Of a DNA stretch of 27,842 nucleotides, positions 14,883-22,865 are shown piece after piece. The notes under the pieces are model-generated. The model was given only the letters and a program-made list of their open reading frames with translations. It did not search any database and had not been told where the DNA came from. Position numbers and translations under genes: made by a program. Each line of letters starts with the position of its first letter. The first letter of the stretch is position 1. Origin of the DNA: DAOTXN01 sp034435435 (GTDB lineage Bacteria > Chloroflexota > Anaerolineae > S140-20); assembly GCA_034435435.1 (NCBI GenBank), contig DAOTXN010000136.1, forward strand, positions 1 through 27,842, in the 5' to 3' direction.

Positions 14883-15944
14883 CTATTCCATGACCTTTTC
14901 CTTGACAGCCAGCACTTGATAGGCTTGCGCCTCATTCTCCGCGGGCATCTCGACCGGTTGCACAACAACTATTTCTTGGACGGCCTGATAGGTGTGTTCG
15001 TCGATCAAGATTTGACCGGCCGCCGCTCGTTCTTGCAGTCGCCTGGCTGTGGCCGGTGTGCGGCCCAATACGGTATAGTCCATCACACGCTCGCTGCCGA
15101 TACGGCCGACGATGGCCGGGCCGGCGCCCAGGCCGATGCTCAAGCCCAGTTCGGCGAGTTCGTGATCCTCACGGCTCAGTTGGGCAAAACGACGCTGCAT
15201 GGCCCACGCCGTGCATAGCGCCTGCCGGGCATGATTGGAGGACGGGAGGGGCGCGCCGTAAAACGCCATCAGCGCGTTGCCCAGATACTTGTCGAGCGTG
15301 CCCTGGTGCTCAAAGATGAGCGCCGCCAGGTGGTGAAAGATAAAGTTGAGCGCCTGCGTGACGGTTGGGGCCGCGTGCGTTTCCGAAAACCGAGTAAAGC
15401 CGCAGATTTTGGCGAACAAGACGCTGAGCTCGCAGCTTTGATCCCCCAGGCGCAGGTCTGGAGTCGGGTTTTCCAGGATTTCGCGCGTCACATCGTCCGA
15501 GACGTAGCGCGTCAGCAGCCGTTCCAACAGAGCGTTGCGCGATTGGAGCTTGTCGTGCAACTGCTTGATGCGCAACAGCGAGCGCACGCGGGCCAAAAGC
15601 TCGACGGAATGAAAAGGGCGACTCACAAAGTCGTCGGCGCCGACATCCAGGCCTTTGACCCGGTCGCCCAATTCGTTCAGGGCCGTGACCATCAAAATGG
15701 GAACGTGCCGGCTCGACTCGCGCCCGCGCAGGGCTTTGGTCACGTCAAAACCGTTCAGGCGCGGCATGATGATGTCTAGCACGATCAGGTCAGGGACGGT
15801 CTCTTCCACCCGGTCCAGGGCCTCGATGCCATCGTATGCCGACGCCACCTCATAACCTTGCGCGCTGAAGATAGTGCTCAAAGCTCTCAGGTTGTGCGGG
15901 TTGTCGTCCACGACTAGAATGCGCTGTGTATAGTTTCCCGTCAT
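14883..15944 (-). CDS. Receiver-class III cyclase protein with degenerate (likely inactive) cyclase
   Basis: 353 residues. Residues 8-125 are a receiver: acidic pair DD, Asp57 in LIVLDIIMP, Thr in MVTALN; the usual Lys of KP is Arg (FVSRPF). A helical linker (LRIKQLHDKLQSRNALLERLL) leads to a class III nucleotidyl cyclase fold (about 165-340). The family normally has Asp in 'LFADIRGFT' and in 'GDAVMAF' for the two metal ions. Here they are Lys (VLFAKICGFT) and Asn (YLGNALMAFYG). The transition-state Asn of the 'TVNLAARL' motif is Ala (GRTPATARRL). The domain therefore probably cannot make cAMP or cGMP and may serve as a binding or dimer module. A GGAG lies 7 nt before ATG 15944, which overlaps the kinase stop by 1 nt. 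Confidence 0.85.
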   Translation of the reverse strand: MTGNYTQRILVVDDNPHNLRALSTIFSAQGYEVASAYDGIEALDRVEETVPDLIVLDIIMPRLNGFDVTKALRGRESSRHVPILMVTALNELGDRVKGLDVGADDFVSRPFHSVELLARVRSLLRIKQLHDKLQSRNALLERLLTRYVSDDVTREILENPTPDLRLGDQSCELSVLFAKICGFTRFSETHAAPTVTQALNFIFHHLAALIFEHQGTLDKYLGNALMAFYGAPLPSSNHARQALCTAWAMQRRFAQLSREDHELAELGLSIGLGAGPAIVGRIGSERVMDYTVLGRTPATARRLQERAAAGQILIDEHTYQAVQEIVVVQPVEMPAENEAQAYQVLAVKEKVME

Positions 15945-18900
15945 TAAATCGCTCCCAAGCTCTGTTTTGAACTGACTTTCTCTGTCGGTCTTTCATCCCT
16001 CACCCGAGAGAGGGGAACCTGGACCGGATGTGAGTCATCGTTTTGTGCATCGTTGGATGCTTTTTGCCCCGCGGCCGGTCGTTGGAGCGGCAAGCGCACG
16101 GTAAAAGTGCTGCCCTGACCGACCTGGCTGTGCACACTGACGCTGCCGCCGTGCATGTGTACCAGGTGGCGGGTGATGGCTAGTCCCAGGCCGGTTCCTT
16201 CGGCGCGACGGGCGCTGGAGCCATCGGCCTGGCGGAAGCGCTCAAAAATCTTGTCCAGGTCGCTTTCCCGGATGCCGATGCCGGTATCTTGTACCGTGAT
16301 GCACAGCCAGCCATCGTCGCAAAAGGCGCTCAGGGTGATGGTTCCTTTTTCGGTGAACTTGACGGCGTTGGAGACCAGGTTGTTGAGAATCTGGTTGAGC
16401 CGCAGCGGATCGACTTGAATCTCGGGCAGGTCGGTTTCGGTTTCGATCACCATTTCGACCGGTTTGTTGACCAGCAACCCGGCGTTGTTGGTTTTGACCT
16501 CTTCCAACAGCGGTGTGACCTGGATGGGTTCTGGATTCAGCGCCAGCGTCCCGGCTTCGATCTTGGCCAGGTCGAGGACGTCGTTGATGATGCGCAGCAA
16601 GTGCTGACCGTTGTCATAGATAGCCTGGACGTCTTCGAGGGTGTCGGGCGGCAGCTCGCCGCTAATGCCCATCAGTAGCACTTCGGCAAAACCGATGATC
16701 GAATTGAGCGGCGTGCGCAGCTCGTGGCTCATGCTGGCCAGAAATTCGCTCTTGAGCCGGTCTACCTCGCGCAGGCGCTCGGTAGTTTGCTGAATCTCTT
16801 TCACAAATGCGGCGTTTTGCAGCGCGATGGCGATCTGCCCGGCCAGAGTGCTCAATATGTTCAAGTCGGACTGACTGAAGCGGTCGGGTTGGTTATCTTG
16901 CACGTCGAGCACACCCAGCACTTTGTCGCCGGCGACGAGGGGCACGGCCACTTCAGAGCGGGTTTCGGGCAACAGTGGGTTGGGCATAAAATCAGGCGCG
17001 CTAGTAGTGTCGGCCACCGCTACGATTTGGCGAGTGCGGGCGGCGCGGGCCACCAGGCTCTGCTCACGGGCCAGGGGGATGCTATGGCCTCGTTCGAGCA
17101 ATTGGCGACCGACCTCACCGGAGCCGGCGCGTATCATCAATTGGCGGTCGTGCATCATGCGGCTGACTTGTTCCAGGTCCGCCTCTCTGAGCAATGCCTC
17201 GGCCGGTTCATCTAGCAGGTAGATGTGCACATGGTAGAGGTTGAAGCGGCTGCGCAGCTCGTTGACCACCTCGGGCAGCAGTTGTTCGGGGTCGAGGATG
17301 GCGTTGATCTGCTCGGCCAGGTCGGCGGCGGTGCGCAGTTGAGTGGTAAAGCGCTCGCGCTCGGCTTCGGCCTGCTTTTCGATGGTGATGTCGCGGTTGC
17401 TGCCCCGGCGACCCTGCCAGTTGCCCTCGGCGTCGTACACGGCCTGGCAGGTGTGGCCGACCCAGCGTACCTGGCCGTCCTTGGTGATGATGCGATACTC
17501 GATGGGCGCGGTGTCGGCCGTGGAACGGTGGTCACGCACGTGGGCGTCTACAATGGCGCGATCATCGGGATGCGCGGTATCCACGAATAGTGCGGGATGC
17601 GCCACAAACTCTTGGACTGTGTAGCCGGTGATGCGCTCGCAGGCGGGCGAGACATAGATATACTGACCGTCTGGCCCTAGCCAGGTTTCCCAGGCGTGGG
17701 TAAAGTCGGCCACGGTGCGGAACTTGGTCTCAGCTTTTCTCTGTTCCTCGAACAAGGCCGCATTTTGCAGCGCGGTAGCCACCTGTCCGGCCAGGGTGTT
17801 AAAAGTATCCCGGTCGGCCTCGGTGAAGCGGTCAGATTGGTCGTCCTGCACATCGAGCACACCCACAGTCTTGTCGCCATAGATCAACGGCACGGCCAGT
17901 TCGGAGCGGGTCTGGGGCAGCAGCGGGTTGGGCATAAAGTCCGATTCGAGGCTGGTGTCGTTGACCAGCACCGTAGTCTTGGAACGGGCGGCGCGAGCCA
18001 CCAGGCTGCGTTCGCGGTCGAGAGGGATGCTGTGACCACGCTCGCGCAGCACCCGACCCACCTCGCCCGAACCGGCTTGCAGCGTCAACTGTCCGGCGGC
18101 TTCATCGAGCACGTAGATGTGGGCATGATAGAGGCCAAACCGGCTTTGCAGCAACTCGACCACCTGTTGCAGCAGGCGTTCGGGGTCCAGGACGCTGCCC
18201 AGTTGGCGGGCAATGTCCGCAGCCGTGCGGAGCTGGGTGGTAAAGATGGTGAGCGCCTGGGTTTGTTCGGTGATGCGCTGGAGCAACTCGCTGTTCTCAA
18301 AGAGAAAGCCGATCTCCCCGGCCATCGTTTGAAACAGGGCCACGGTGCTGGCCGTGAAGCGGCCGGGGGTGCGATCTTGGGCGTCGAGCACACCGATGAC
18401 TTTGTCGCCGACGATGAGAGGCACCACTAGCTCAGATTTGGTATCGGGCAGCAAGGGGTTGGGCAGCCAGTCTTCTGCCTGACTCACGTCGTCCACGAGC
18501 ACCGGCTGGCCGGCAGTGATACAGCGTGTGACCAACGCGGGCCGGTCCAGGGGGATCTTGTGGCCGCGCTGGAGCAGTTGGCGACCGGCGTAGCCGGTGC
18601 TTTCGCGCAACACGGCGGCCTGTTGTTCCGCGTCCACGATATACACTTGGGCGTGGTAAAGGTTGAATTGGTCGCGGATCAGGTTCACCACCAGGTCCAG
18701 CAGCTCGTCGGGGCTGACGCGCTCGCTGGCGGCAGAGGTGACACGCTGACTGGCCTCTAACTCGCGGGTGCGTTCTTCCAGCTCACGGCTGCGCGTTTCC
18801 AAGCCCTTCAACAGGTCGCTGACCCGCTCGGCCATGCTGTTAAAGCTACCGGCCAGCGCCCCGATTTCGTCGCGGGAAGTAATGCGGGCTCGGGCGCTTA

Positions 18901-19963
18901 GATCGCCGCCTGCAATCTGCGAGGTGGTCTCGACCAAGTGGGTCAGTGGATTGGCGATGTTGCGGCTTTCACGCATCGCGGCCGCCAGGGCGACCATGAT
19001 GGCAATCGCGGCCACCACTGCGCTACTTTGGAGGGCTTTGAATGTCGAGTCAAAGGCCTCGGATTGTTCTTGTTCGGCCAGTAGCGCGATCTGAAGCTCT
19101 GGCATCCAGTGATAGACGCCGACGATGTCACGGCCACGGTAGTTGCTGTAGAGGCCCGATCCATTGGCGCGGTTGTTGATGGCTTTGGCAGCTCCTGAGC
19201 TGCGCACATAGCCAATCTCTTGATCTGAACGCAGCTCGGTCAGCAGGGCGGCGTTCGCGCCGACCAGGTAGGTCTCGCCGGTGTTGCCCAGGCCGGCGCG
19301 CTCGCTCATAATCTCACTCAGGCGGGTCATGCTGGCGCGACCGGCCAGGACGCCTATGGGTTGGCCTTGATCGTTGTTCACCGGACGGGCGACGATCACC
19401 GATACTTTGCCCAGGGACGGAGAATAGAAGGGTGGCTGCGCGTATGGCCCTTCCAGTCCGCGCTGAAAATAGGATAGCTTGTCGTGAAGCTTGTAACGTT
19501 GGTCGGCGTCGGTGGACAGGACTGCCTTTCCCTCGGCGTTCATCAAGAACAATTCTTCAAAGGTCTGTTGGACTTCTATGCTCTGCCGGAAGCGGTCGAG
19601 TTGTGCGTCGTAGGCAGCCTGGAATTCACCCGGGTCCGGTGATTCTTGCAGCAAGACGCTCAAGCGCTGTTGAGCGGCTTCGCGGTCTAGCTCCACCACC
19701 AGGTCGAGTTGTAGGGCTTGCAGCCATCTGTTGATTTCGCTCTCTTTGAGGGTGGCTACTGACTCGAGTTGGTCAATCGCTTGTTGCTTTCCACCTTGAA
19801 AGCTTTGCAGGCCTGATATAATGCTGATGGCGAGCGCCGGCAACAGAACCAACACCACGAAAAGGATGCGCAGGCGTGCACGGATGCTGCCGAGACGAGA
19901 AAAGTGGAGGCGTGGCTCGATAATCTTTTTTTCTTGCGCGTGGTCGTTTATTTCTTTTTTCAT
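15944..19963 (-). CDS. Membrane sensor histidine kinase (Cache-HAMP-GAF-GAF-PAS-GAF-HisKA-HATPase)
   Basis: 1339 residues. One membrane helix at about 33-52 and a second near 315-333 bracket a periplasmic Cache-type sensor. HAMP follows (about 335-390), then GAF1 (about 415-555), GAF2 (about 590-740), PAS/PAC (about 747-860), GAF3 (about 890-1050), HisKA with phospho-His1080 in ASMSHELRTPLNS, and HATPase (N-box NQILNNLVSNAVKF, G1 VQDTGIGI, G2 EGTGLGLAI). GAF2 and GAF3 are close duplicates. There is no receiver of its own, so phosphate presumably goes to the downstream receiver proteins. ATG 19963 is chosen because GGAGGTGA precedes it with 5 nt spacing; an ATG at 19966 is adjacent, and the longer GTG-start frame is unlikely. 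The ~45-residue tail after the HATPase contains a CCCTC/GAGGG repeat (15997-16014). Confidence 0.9.
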   Translation of the reverse strand: MKKEINDHAQEKKIIEPRLHFSRLGSIRARLRILFVVLVLLPALAISIISGLQSFQGGKQQAIDQLESVATLKESEINRWLQALQLDLVVELDREAAQQRLSVLLQESPDPGEFQAAYDAQLDRFRQSIEVQQTFEELFLMNAEGKAVLSTDADQRYKLHDKLSYFQRGLEGPYAQPPFYSPSLGKVSVIVARPVNNDQGQPIGVLAGRASMTRLSEIMSERAGLGNTGETYLVGANAALLTELRSDQEIGYVRSSGAAKAINNRANGSGLYSNYRGRDIVGVYHWMPELQIALLAEQEQSEAFDSTFKALQSSAVVAAIAIMVALAAAMRESRNIANPLTHLVETTSQIAGGDLSARARITSRDEIGALAGSFNSMAERVSDLLKGLETRSRELEERTRELEASQRVTSAASERVSPDELLDLVVNLIRDQFNLYHAQVYIVDAEQQAAVLRESTGYAGRQLLQRGHKIPLDRPALVTRCITAGQPVLVDDVSQAEDWLPNPLLPDTKSELVVPLIVGDKVIGVLDAQDRTPGRFTASTVALFQTMAGEIGFLFENSELLQRITEQTQALTIFTTQLRTAADIARQLGSVLDPERLLQQVVELLQSRFGLYHAHIYVLDEAAGQLTLQAGSGEVGRVLRERGHSIPLDRERSLVARAARSKTTVLVNDTSLESDFMPNPLLPQTRSELAVPLIYGDKTVGVLDVQDDQSDRFTEADRDTFNTLAGQVATALQNAALFEEQRKAETKFRTVADFTHAWETWLGPDGQYIYVSPACERITGYTVQEFVAHPALFVDTAHPDDRAIVDAHVRDHRSTADTAPIEYRIITKDGQVRWVGHTCQAVYDAEGNWQGRRGSNRDITIEKQAEAERERFTTQLRTAADLAEQINAILDPEQLLPEVVNELRSRFNLYHVHIYLLDEPAEALLREADLEQVSRMMHDRQLMIRAGSGEVGRQLLERGHSIPLAREQSLVARAARTRQIVAVADTTSAPDFMPNPLLPETRSEVAVPLVAGDKVLGVLDVQDNQPDRFSQSDLNILSTLAGQIAIALQNAAFVKEIQQTTERLREVDRLKSEFLASMSHELRTPLNSIIGFAEVLLMGISGELPPDTLEDVQAIYDNGQHLLRIINDVLDLAKIEAGTLALNPEPIQVTPLLEEVKTNNAGLLVNKPVEMVIETETDLPEIQVDPLRLNQILNNLVSNAVKFTEKGTITLSAFCDDGWLCITVQDTGIGIRESDLDKIFERFRQADGSSARRAEGTGLGLAITRHLVHMHGGSVSVHSQVGQGSTFTVRLPLQRPAAGQKASNDAQNDDSHPVQVPLSRVRDERPTEKVSSKQSLGAI
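15997..16014. repeat. Short inverted repeat in the kinase C-terminal tail
   Basis: CCCTC (15997-16001) pairs with GAGGG (16010-16014) around an 8-nt loop. It lies in codons beyond the HATPase domain, where the protein looks non-conserved. It resembles short CCCTC/GAGGG dispersed repeats. Confidence 0.35.
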
Positions 19964-19983
19964 CATCACCTCCGGCTTGTTAC

Positions 19984-20018
19984 GCAAGGTTCGTCCTTGC
20001 CCTGGGAGCCACGGCTCC
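19984..20018 (-). promoter_or_regulatory. Two tandem hairpins between the binding-protein and kinase genes
   Basis: GGAGCC/GGCTCC (20005-20010 and 20013-20018, 2-nt gap) and GCAAGG/CCTTGC (19984-19989 and 19995-20000, 5-nt loop) lie in the 101-bp spacer, just before the GGAGG of the kinase. There is no U-tract. They could stabilise or process mRNA between an abundant lipoprotein and a scarce kinase; this is inference. Confidence 0.35.
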
Positions 20019-20064
20019 ACTCCTCGCCTGTGTAAGGAAATTCAGCGTCACCCCATTCGGCCCT

Positions 20065-21048
20065 TTATTTGGTTTTTTCCACAAACTCGTTGGTGTAAAC
20101 GGTCGTCAAGTCAACCGGACCACTGATCAGTCCTTGTTCGAGCAGGACGTCGTGCATCGTTTGCCAGATCGTCGAGCGCATGTACCCCAGGGTGTCCTCG
20201 CCGGTGTCAATGAGGGGGATGCTCATTTCCATCGCGATTTTTTGGAAATTGTGGTCCAGCTCTGGGTCGAGAGCCAGTGTGGCCTGGGTCGCCAGCTCAG
20301 GGTCCTCGATGGCTTTCTGCCAGCCTTTGAGTGTCGCGCGGACAAATCGCTCGACGACGTCGGGGTGTTCTTTTATGAATTCGTCGGTGGTAAACAACAC
20401 ATCTCCGTAGAACGGCACCCCGTAATCGTTGGGCCAAAGAGCGGTGGCTTCCACTCCGTCATTCTTGGCCAGGGCCAGCGCGTAGGTCGCATAGGTTGCA
20501 CAAGCGTCGGCTGTTTTCCAACACTCGTAAATGTCCCACTCGGTCATGTCTTTTTCGTTGATCTGGCTGCGGTCAACGTTCGCCTGCCCCATCATCGCCT
20601 CGTAGAGATAGGTGCCCTGCCCAGGAGAGAGCGCGACGGTCTTGCCCTGCAGGTCGGCGGGCGAGTTGATGCCGGCCGTTTTGGGCGCCGCATATACGAG
20701 CGGGGCTATCCGGAATATCACGGCGACGACTTTGACGGGCTTGCCCTCGCTACGGGCGATGATCATCTCTTCGGCCGCGCCAATTGCAAAGTCGTTCTCG
20801 CCCGCCATGACATAGTCGATCGTGATCTGGCGGTCCAGATCTATTGGCTCGAATTTCACGGTCAGGTTCTCGTCTTTGTAATAGCCTTCTTGTGCGGCCA
20901 CATAGATGCCGGCGAATTGCGTCTGGTGCAACCACTTGAGCCGCACCGAGACCTCGGCCGGCTTGGTTTTGGACGAGCCGCACGCAGTGAGCCACACGCT
21001 GGCTACTAAAACTAACAACAGTATGCTGGATGAAACCTTTCTAGACAT
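20065..21048 (-). CDS. NMT1/THI5-like substrate-binding lipoprotein
   Basis: 327 residues. A lipoprotein signal (SILLLVLVASVWLTAC, lipobox LTAC, Cys23) is followed by a type II periplasmic binding fold of the NMT1/THI5/SsuA kind: VRLKWLHQTQFAGIYVAAQE, GYYKDENL, then DFAIGAAEE and SPADLQGKTVAL. Such proteins bind thiamine pyrimidines, sulfonates or similar small molecules for ABC import. No permease or ATPase gene is nearby. It is followed by the Cache-domain kinase on the same strand, so it may present a ligand to that sensor. AAAGGAGG lies 6 nt before ATG 21048, a near-perfect ribosome-binding site that settles the start; the frame extends upstream to 21153 without support. The 199-bp upstream region probably holds the promoter, but I could not fix it. 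Confidence 0.85.
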   Translation of the reverse strand: MSRKVSSSILLLVLVASVWLTACGSSKTKPAEVSVRLKWLHQTQFAGIYVAAQEGYYKDENLTVKFEPIDLDRQITIDYVMAGENDFAIGAAEEMIIARSEGKPVKVVAVIFRIAPLVYAAPKTAGINSPADLQGKTVALSPGQGTYLYEAMMGQANVDRSQINEKDMTEWDIYECWKTADACATYATYALALAKNDGVEATALWPNDYGVPFYGDVLFTTDEFIKEHPDVVERFVRATLKGWQKAIEDPELATQATLALDPELDHNFQKIAMEMSIPLIDTGEDTLGYMRSTIWQTMHDVLLEQGLISGPVDLTTVYTNEFVEKTK

Positions 21049-21247
21049 TGCCTGCCTCCTTTGGTGCAGAATAAGGCTTTGAGCCTCAACGCAAATGAAT
21101 GATGATGGACAAAAAAGTTGCTGTGTAATGGGTGTCTCGTCCTTATAGTGCACCTCCCTGGTTCACTCGATAGTTTCGGCAATTCTTGCCCGCTCTTGAT
21201 TACGATTGTGTTACAGTGGTGTTTCACTTGGCGGACCCGATAGCAAA

Positions 21248-22036
21248 TCATCTGTGTGCTGTCAACCGGTTTACCAATCCCACCAGGGTGCTGATGGCGA
21301 CCGGCTTTTCCAGAAAGAAATCGGCGCCCAGCTCTTCGCACATGTCCCGATACTGGGCTTGACCCGAAACCATGATCACCTGTGTGCCGCTGGTCGCCAG
21401 GGCGGCGGCATGCTCACGCAACAGGTCGGTGCCCCGGCCAGCGCCGATGTGAATGTCGCACAGCATAATGTCAAAACGGTATTGCTGCAGCAACTGTTGC
21501 GCCTCCTGGATGGAGGTGGCTGCATAAACCTGGTAGCCTGTCCCGGCCAGAGCCTTGCTATACAGGCGGCACAGATCGGGATTGTCCTCCATCACGAGGA
21601 TGCGGCGGGTGGGTAAAGTATCGCGGGTCAAGGCGCTCTCCGGCGCTCTTGGCGGCTCCTCTATTCCATTGCGAGCGACGCGCCGGATGGCCGGCAGCAA
21701 CTCGGTGCGCATGGTCGCCTTGGGCACAAAATCGTCGGCGCCGGCTTTGAGCGCGGCCTCTCGGAAATGGCGCACGTCCAGCAGGGTCAATGCGACGATC
21801 CCCGCCATAGGCATGAGGCTTCGTATACGGGGGATCACCTCCAGCCCAGATAACCCAACCATAGCCAGGTCCACCAGAATCACCTCGGGTTGCAGCAGCG
21901 AGATTTGCATCAACGCTTCCTCACCGCTGCGGGCTGCGCCAATCACGGTGATGTCGTCGTGGGCGCTCAGGAACTGGGTGGTAGCCTGCAGAAAGGTAGG
22001 ATTATCATCAACCAATAACACGGAAATCGGTTCCAT
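21248..22036 (-). CDS. Double-receiver response regulator
   Basis: 262 residues with two receiver domains and no DNA-binding output. Receiver 1 (about 4-125) has the DD pair, Asp56 in VILVDLAMVG, Thr in VALTLLD and Lys in FVPKAT. Receiver 2 (about 143-262) has ED in VMEDN, Asp in IMLCDIHIG, Ser in MVSGQA and Lys in FLEKPV. Receiver 1 resembles NarL/FixJ-type receivers; receiver 2 resembles those of hybrid kinases. GGGAG lies 7 nt before ATG 22036. It lies between the LuxR-type regulator and the lipoprotein gene, with gaps of about 200 bp on each side. It may be a phosphorelay intermediate or an antagonist competing for phosphate. Confidence 0.85.
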   Translation of the reverse strand: MEPISVLLVDDNPTFLQATTQFLSAHDDITVIGAARSGEEALMQISLLQPEVILVDLAMVGLSGLEVIPRIRSLMPMAGIVALTLLDVRHFREAALKAGADDFVPKATMRTELLPAIRRVARNGIEEPPRAPESALTRDTLPTRRILVMEDNPDLCRLYSKALAGTGYQVYAATSIQEAQQLLQQYRFDIMLCDIHIGAGRGTDLLREHAAALATSGTQVIMVSGQAQYRDMCEELGADFFLEKPVAISTLVGLVNRLTAHR

Positions 22037-22169
22037 GGCGCAGCTCCCGCTGTTCAAAAAGCCCAACAAACGCCCCACTTGCGCTTGTGTGCTTTAATAG
22101 TATGTGAAAAGCCGTTGCCTGTGAAGAGTAAAAAACCTGGATTTTTAGGGTGGGACGTTAGGGGGGAAA

Positions 22170-22197
22170 TACGGAGGAGATGGCAGTCGCCTCCGTA
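22170..22197 (-). terminator. Possible terminator after the LuxR-type regulator
   Basis: A perfect 8-bp stem, TACGGAGG (22170-22177) and CCTCCGTA (22190-22197), lies 24 nt downstream of the minus-strand stop at 22221. It is followed on that strand by only three T, so it is a weak intrinsic terminator at best. Confidence 0.4.
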
Positions 22198-22220
22198 AAA
22201 ACTACGCAGCGAATGGCGGA

Positions 22221-22865
22221 TTACTCGATCAGACCGTGTTCTCTGGCATAACGTACCAGCTCGACGCGGCCACGCAGCTCCAGTTTGTCCATGATGTTGG
22301 CTCGATGGCTCTCGACGGTGCGTGCGCTGATCGAGAGTCTTTCTGCGACCTGCCGACTGGTGTAGCCTTGAGCCACGAGCTGTAGCACCTCGGCTTCGCG
22401 CTGTGTCAGGGCAGTGGCCGAGGCGTTATCGATCGGACGAGCGGGGGCAGACTCTTGCAACAGGGCGCGGGTCATCGCCGGGTGTACGTACAGATCGCCC
22501 CGCCAGGCGGCCTGAATAGCGTTGATCAGTTCCGACTCGACGGCGCGCTTGATGACATAACCTGCTGCGCCTTCCTTGATGGCCTGGCGCAACAGGCCTT
22601 CATCTTCGTGGGCGCTGAGGATGAGCACGCGGGGGGCGGGGCGTAGCGTGCAGAGCTGGCGGAGGATCTCGATCCCACCCGGGCCTGGGGGCATGCTTAG
22701 ATCGAGCAGGACAATGTCGGGGCAGAGTTCGCGTGTCAGACGGATCGTCTCTTGCCCATCGGCGGCTTCGCCTGCGACGTGTATGTCGGGTGTGGCGTCG
22801 AGCAAGGCCCGCAGGCCGGCCCGCACCACGCCGTGATCATCAGCGATAAGAATGCGGATCGGCAT
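22221..22865 (-). CDS. NarL/FixJ (LuxR-type) response regulator
   Basis: 214 residues. The N-terminal receiver has the acidic pair DD, Asp55 in IVLLDLSMPPG, Ser in LILSAHED and Lys in YVIKRA. A LuxR-type helix-turn-helix follows (LTQREAEVLQLVAQGYTSRQ, AERLSISARTVESHRANIMDKL). It would bind DNA after phosphorylation. Its start codon overlaps the stop of the upstream NarX-type kinase by 1 nt (TGATG), so that kinase is its cognate partner. It is the only receiver protein in the window with a clear DNA-binding output. Confidence 0.95.
   Translation of the reverse strand: MPIRILIADDHGVVRAGLRALLDATPDIHVAGEAADGQETIRLTRELCPDIVLLDLSMPPGPGGIEILRQLCTLRPAPRVLILSAHEDEGLLRQAIKEGAAGYVIKRAVESELINAIQAAWRGDLYVHPAMTRALLQESAPARPIDNASATALTQREAEVLQLVAQGYTSRQVAERLSISARTVESHRANIMDKLELRGRVELVRYAREHGLIE

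Noticed and set aside
22037..22169. Promoter CTTCAC-N18-TACTAT for the double-receiver gene
   Set aside because: The -35 match is poor and the region has other AT-rich options, so I did not annotate it.
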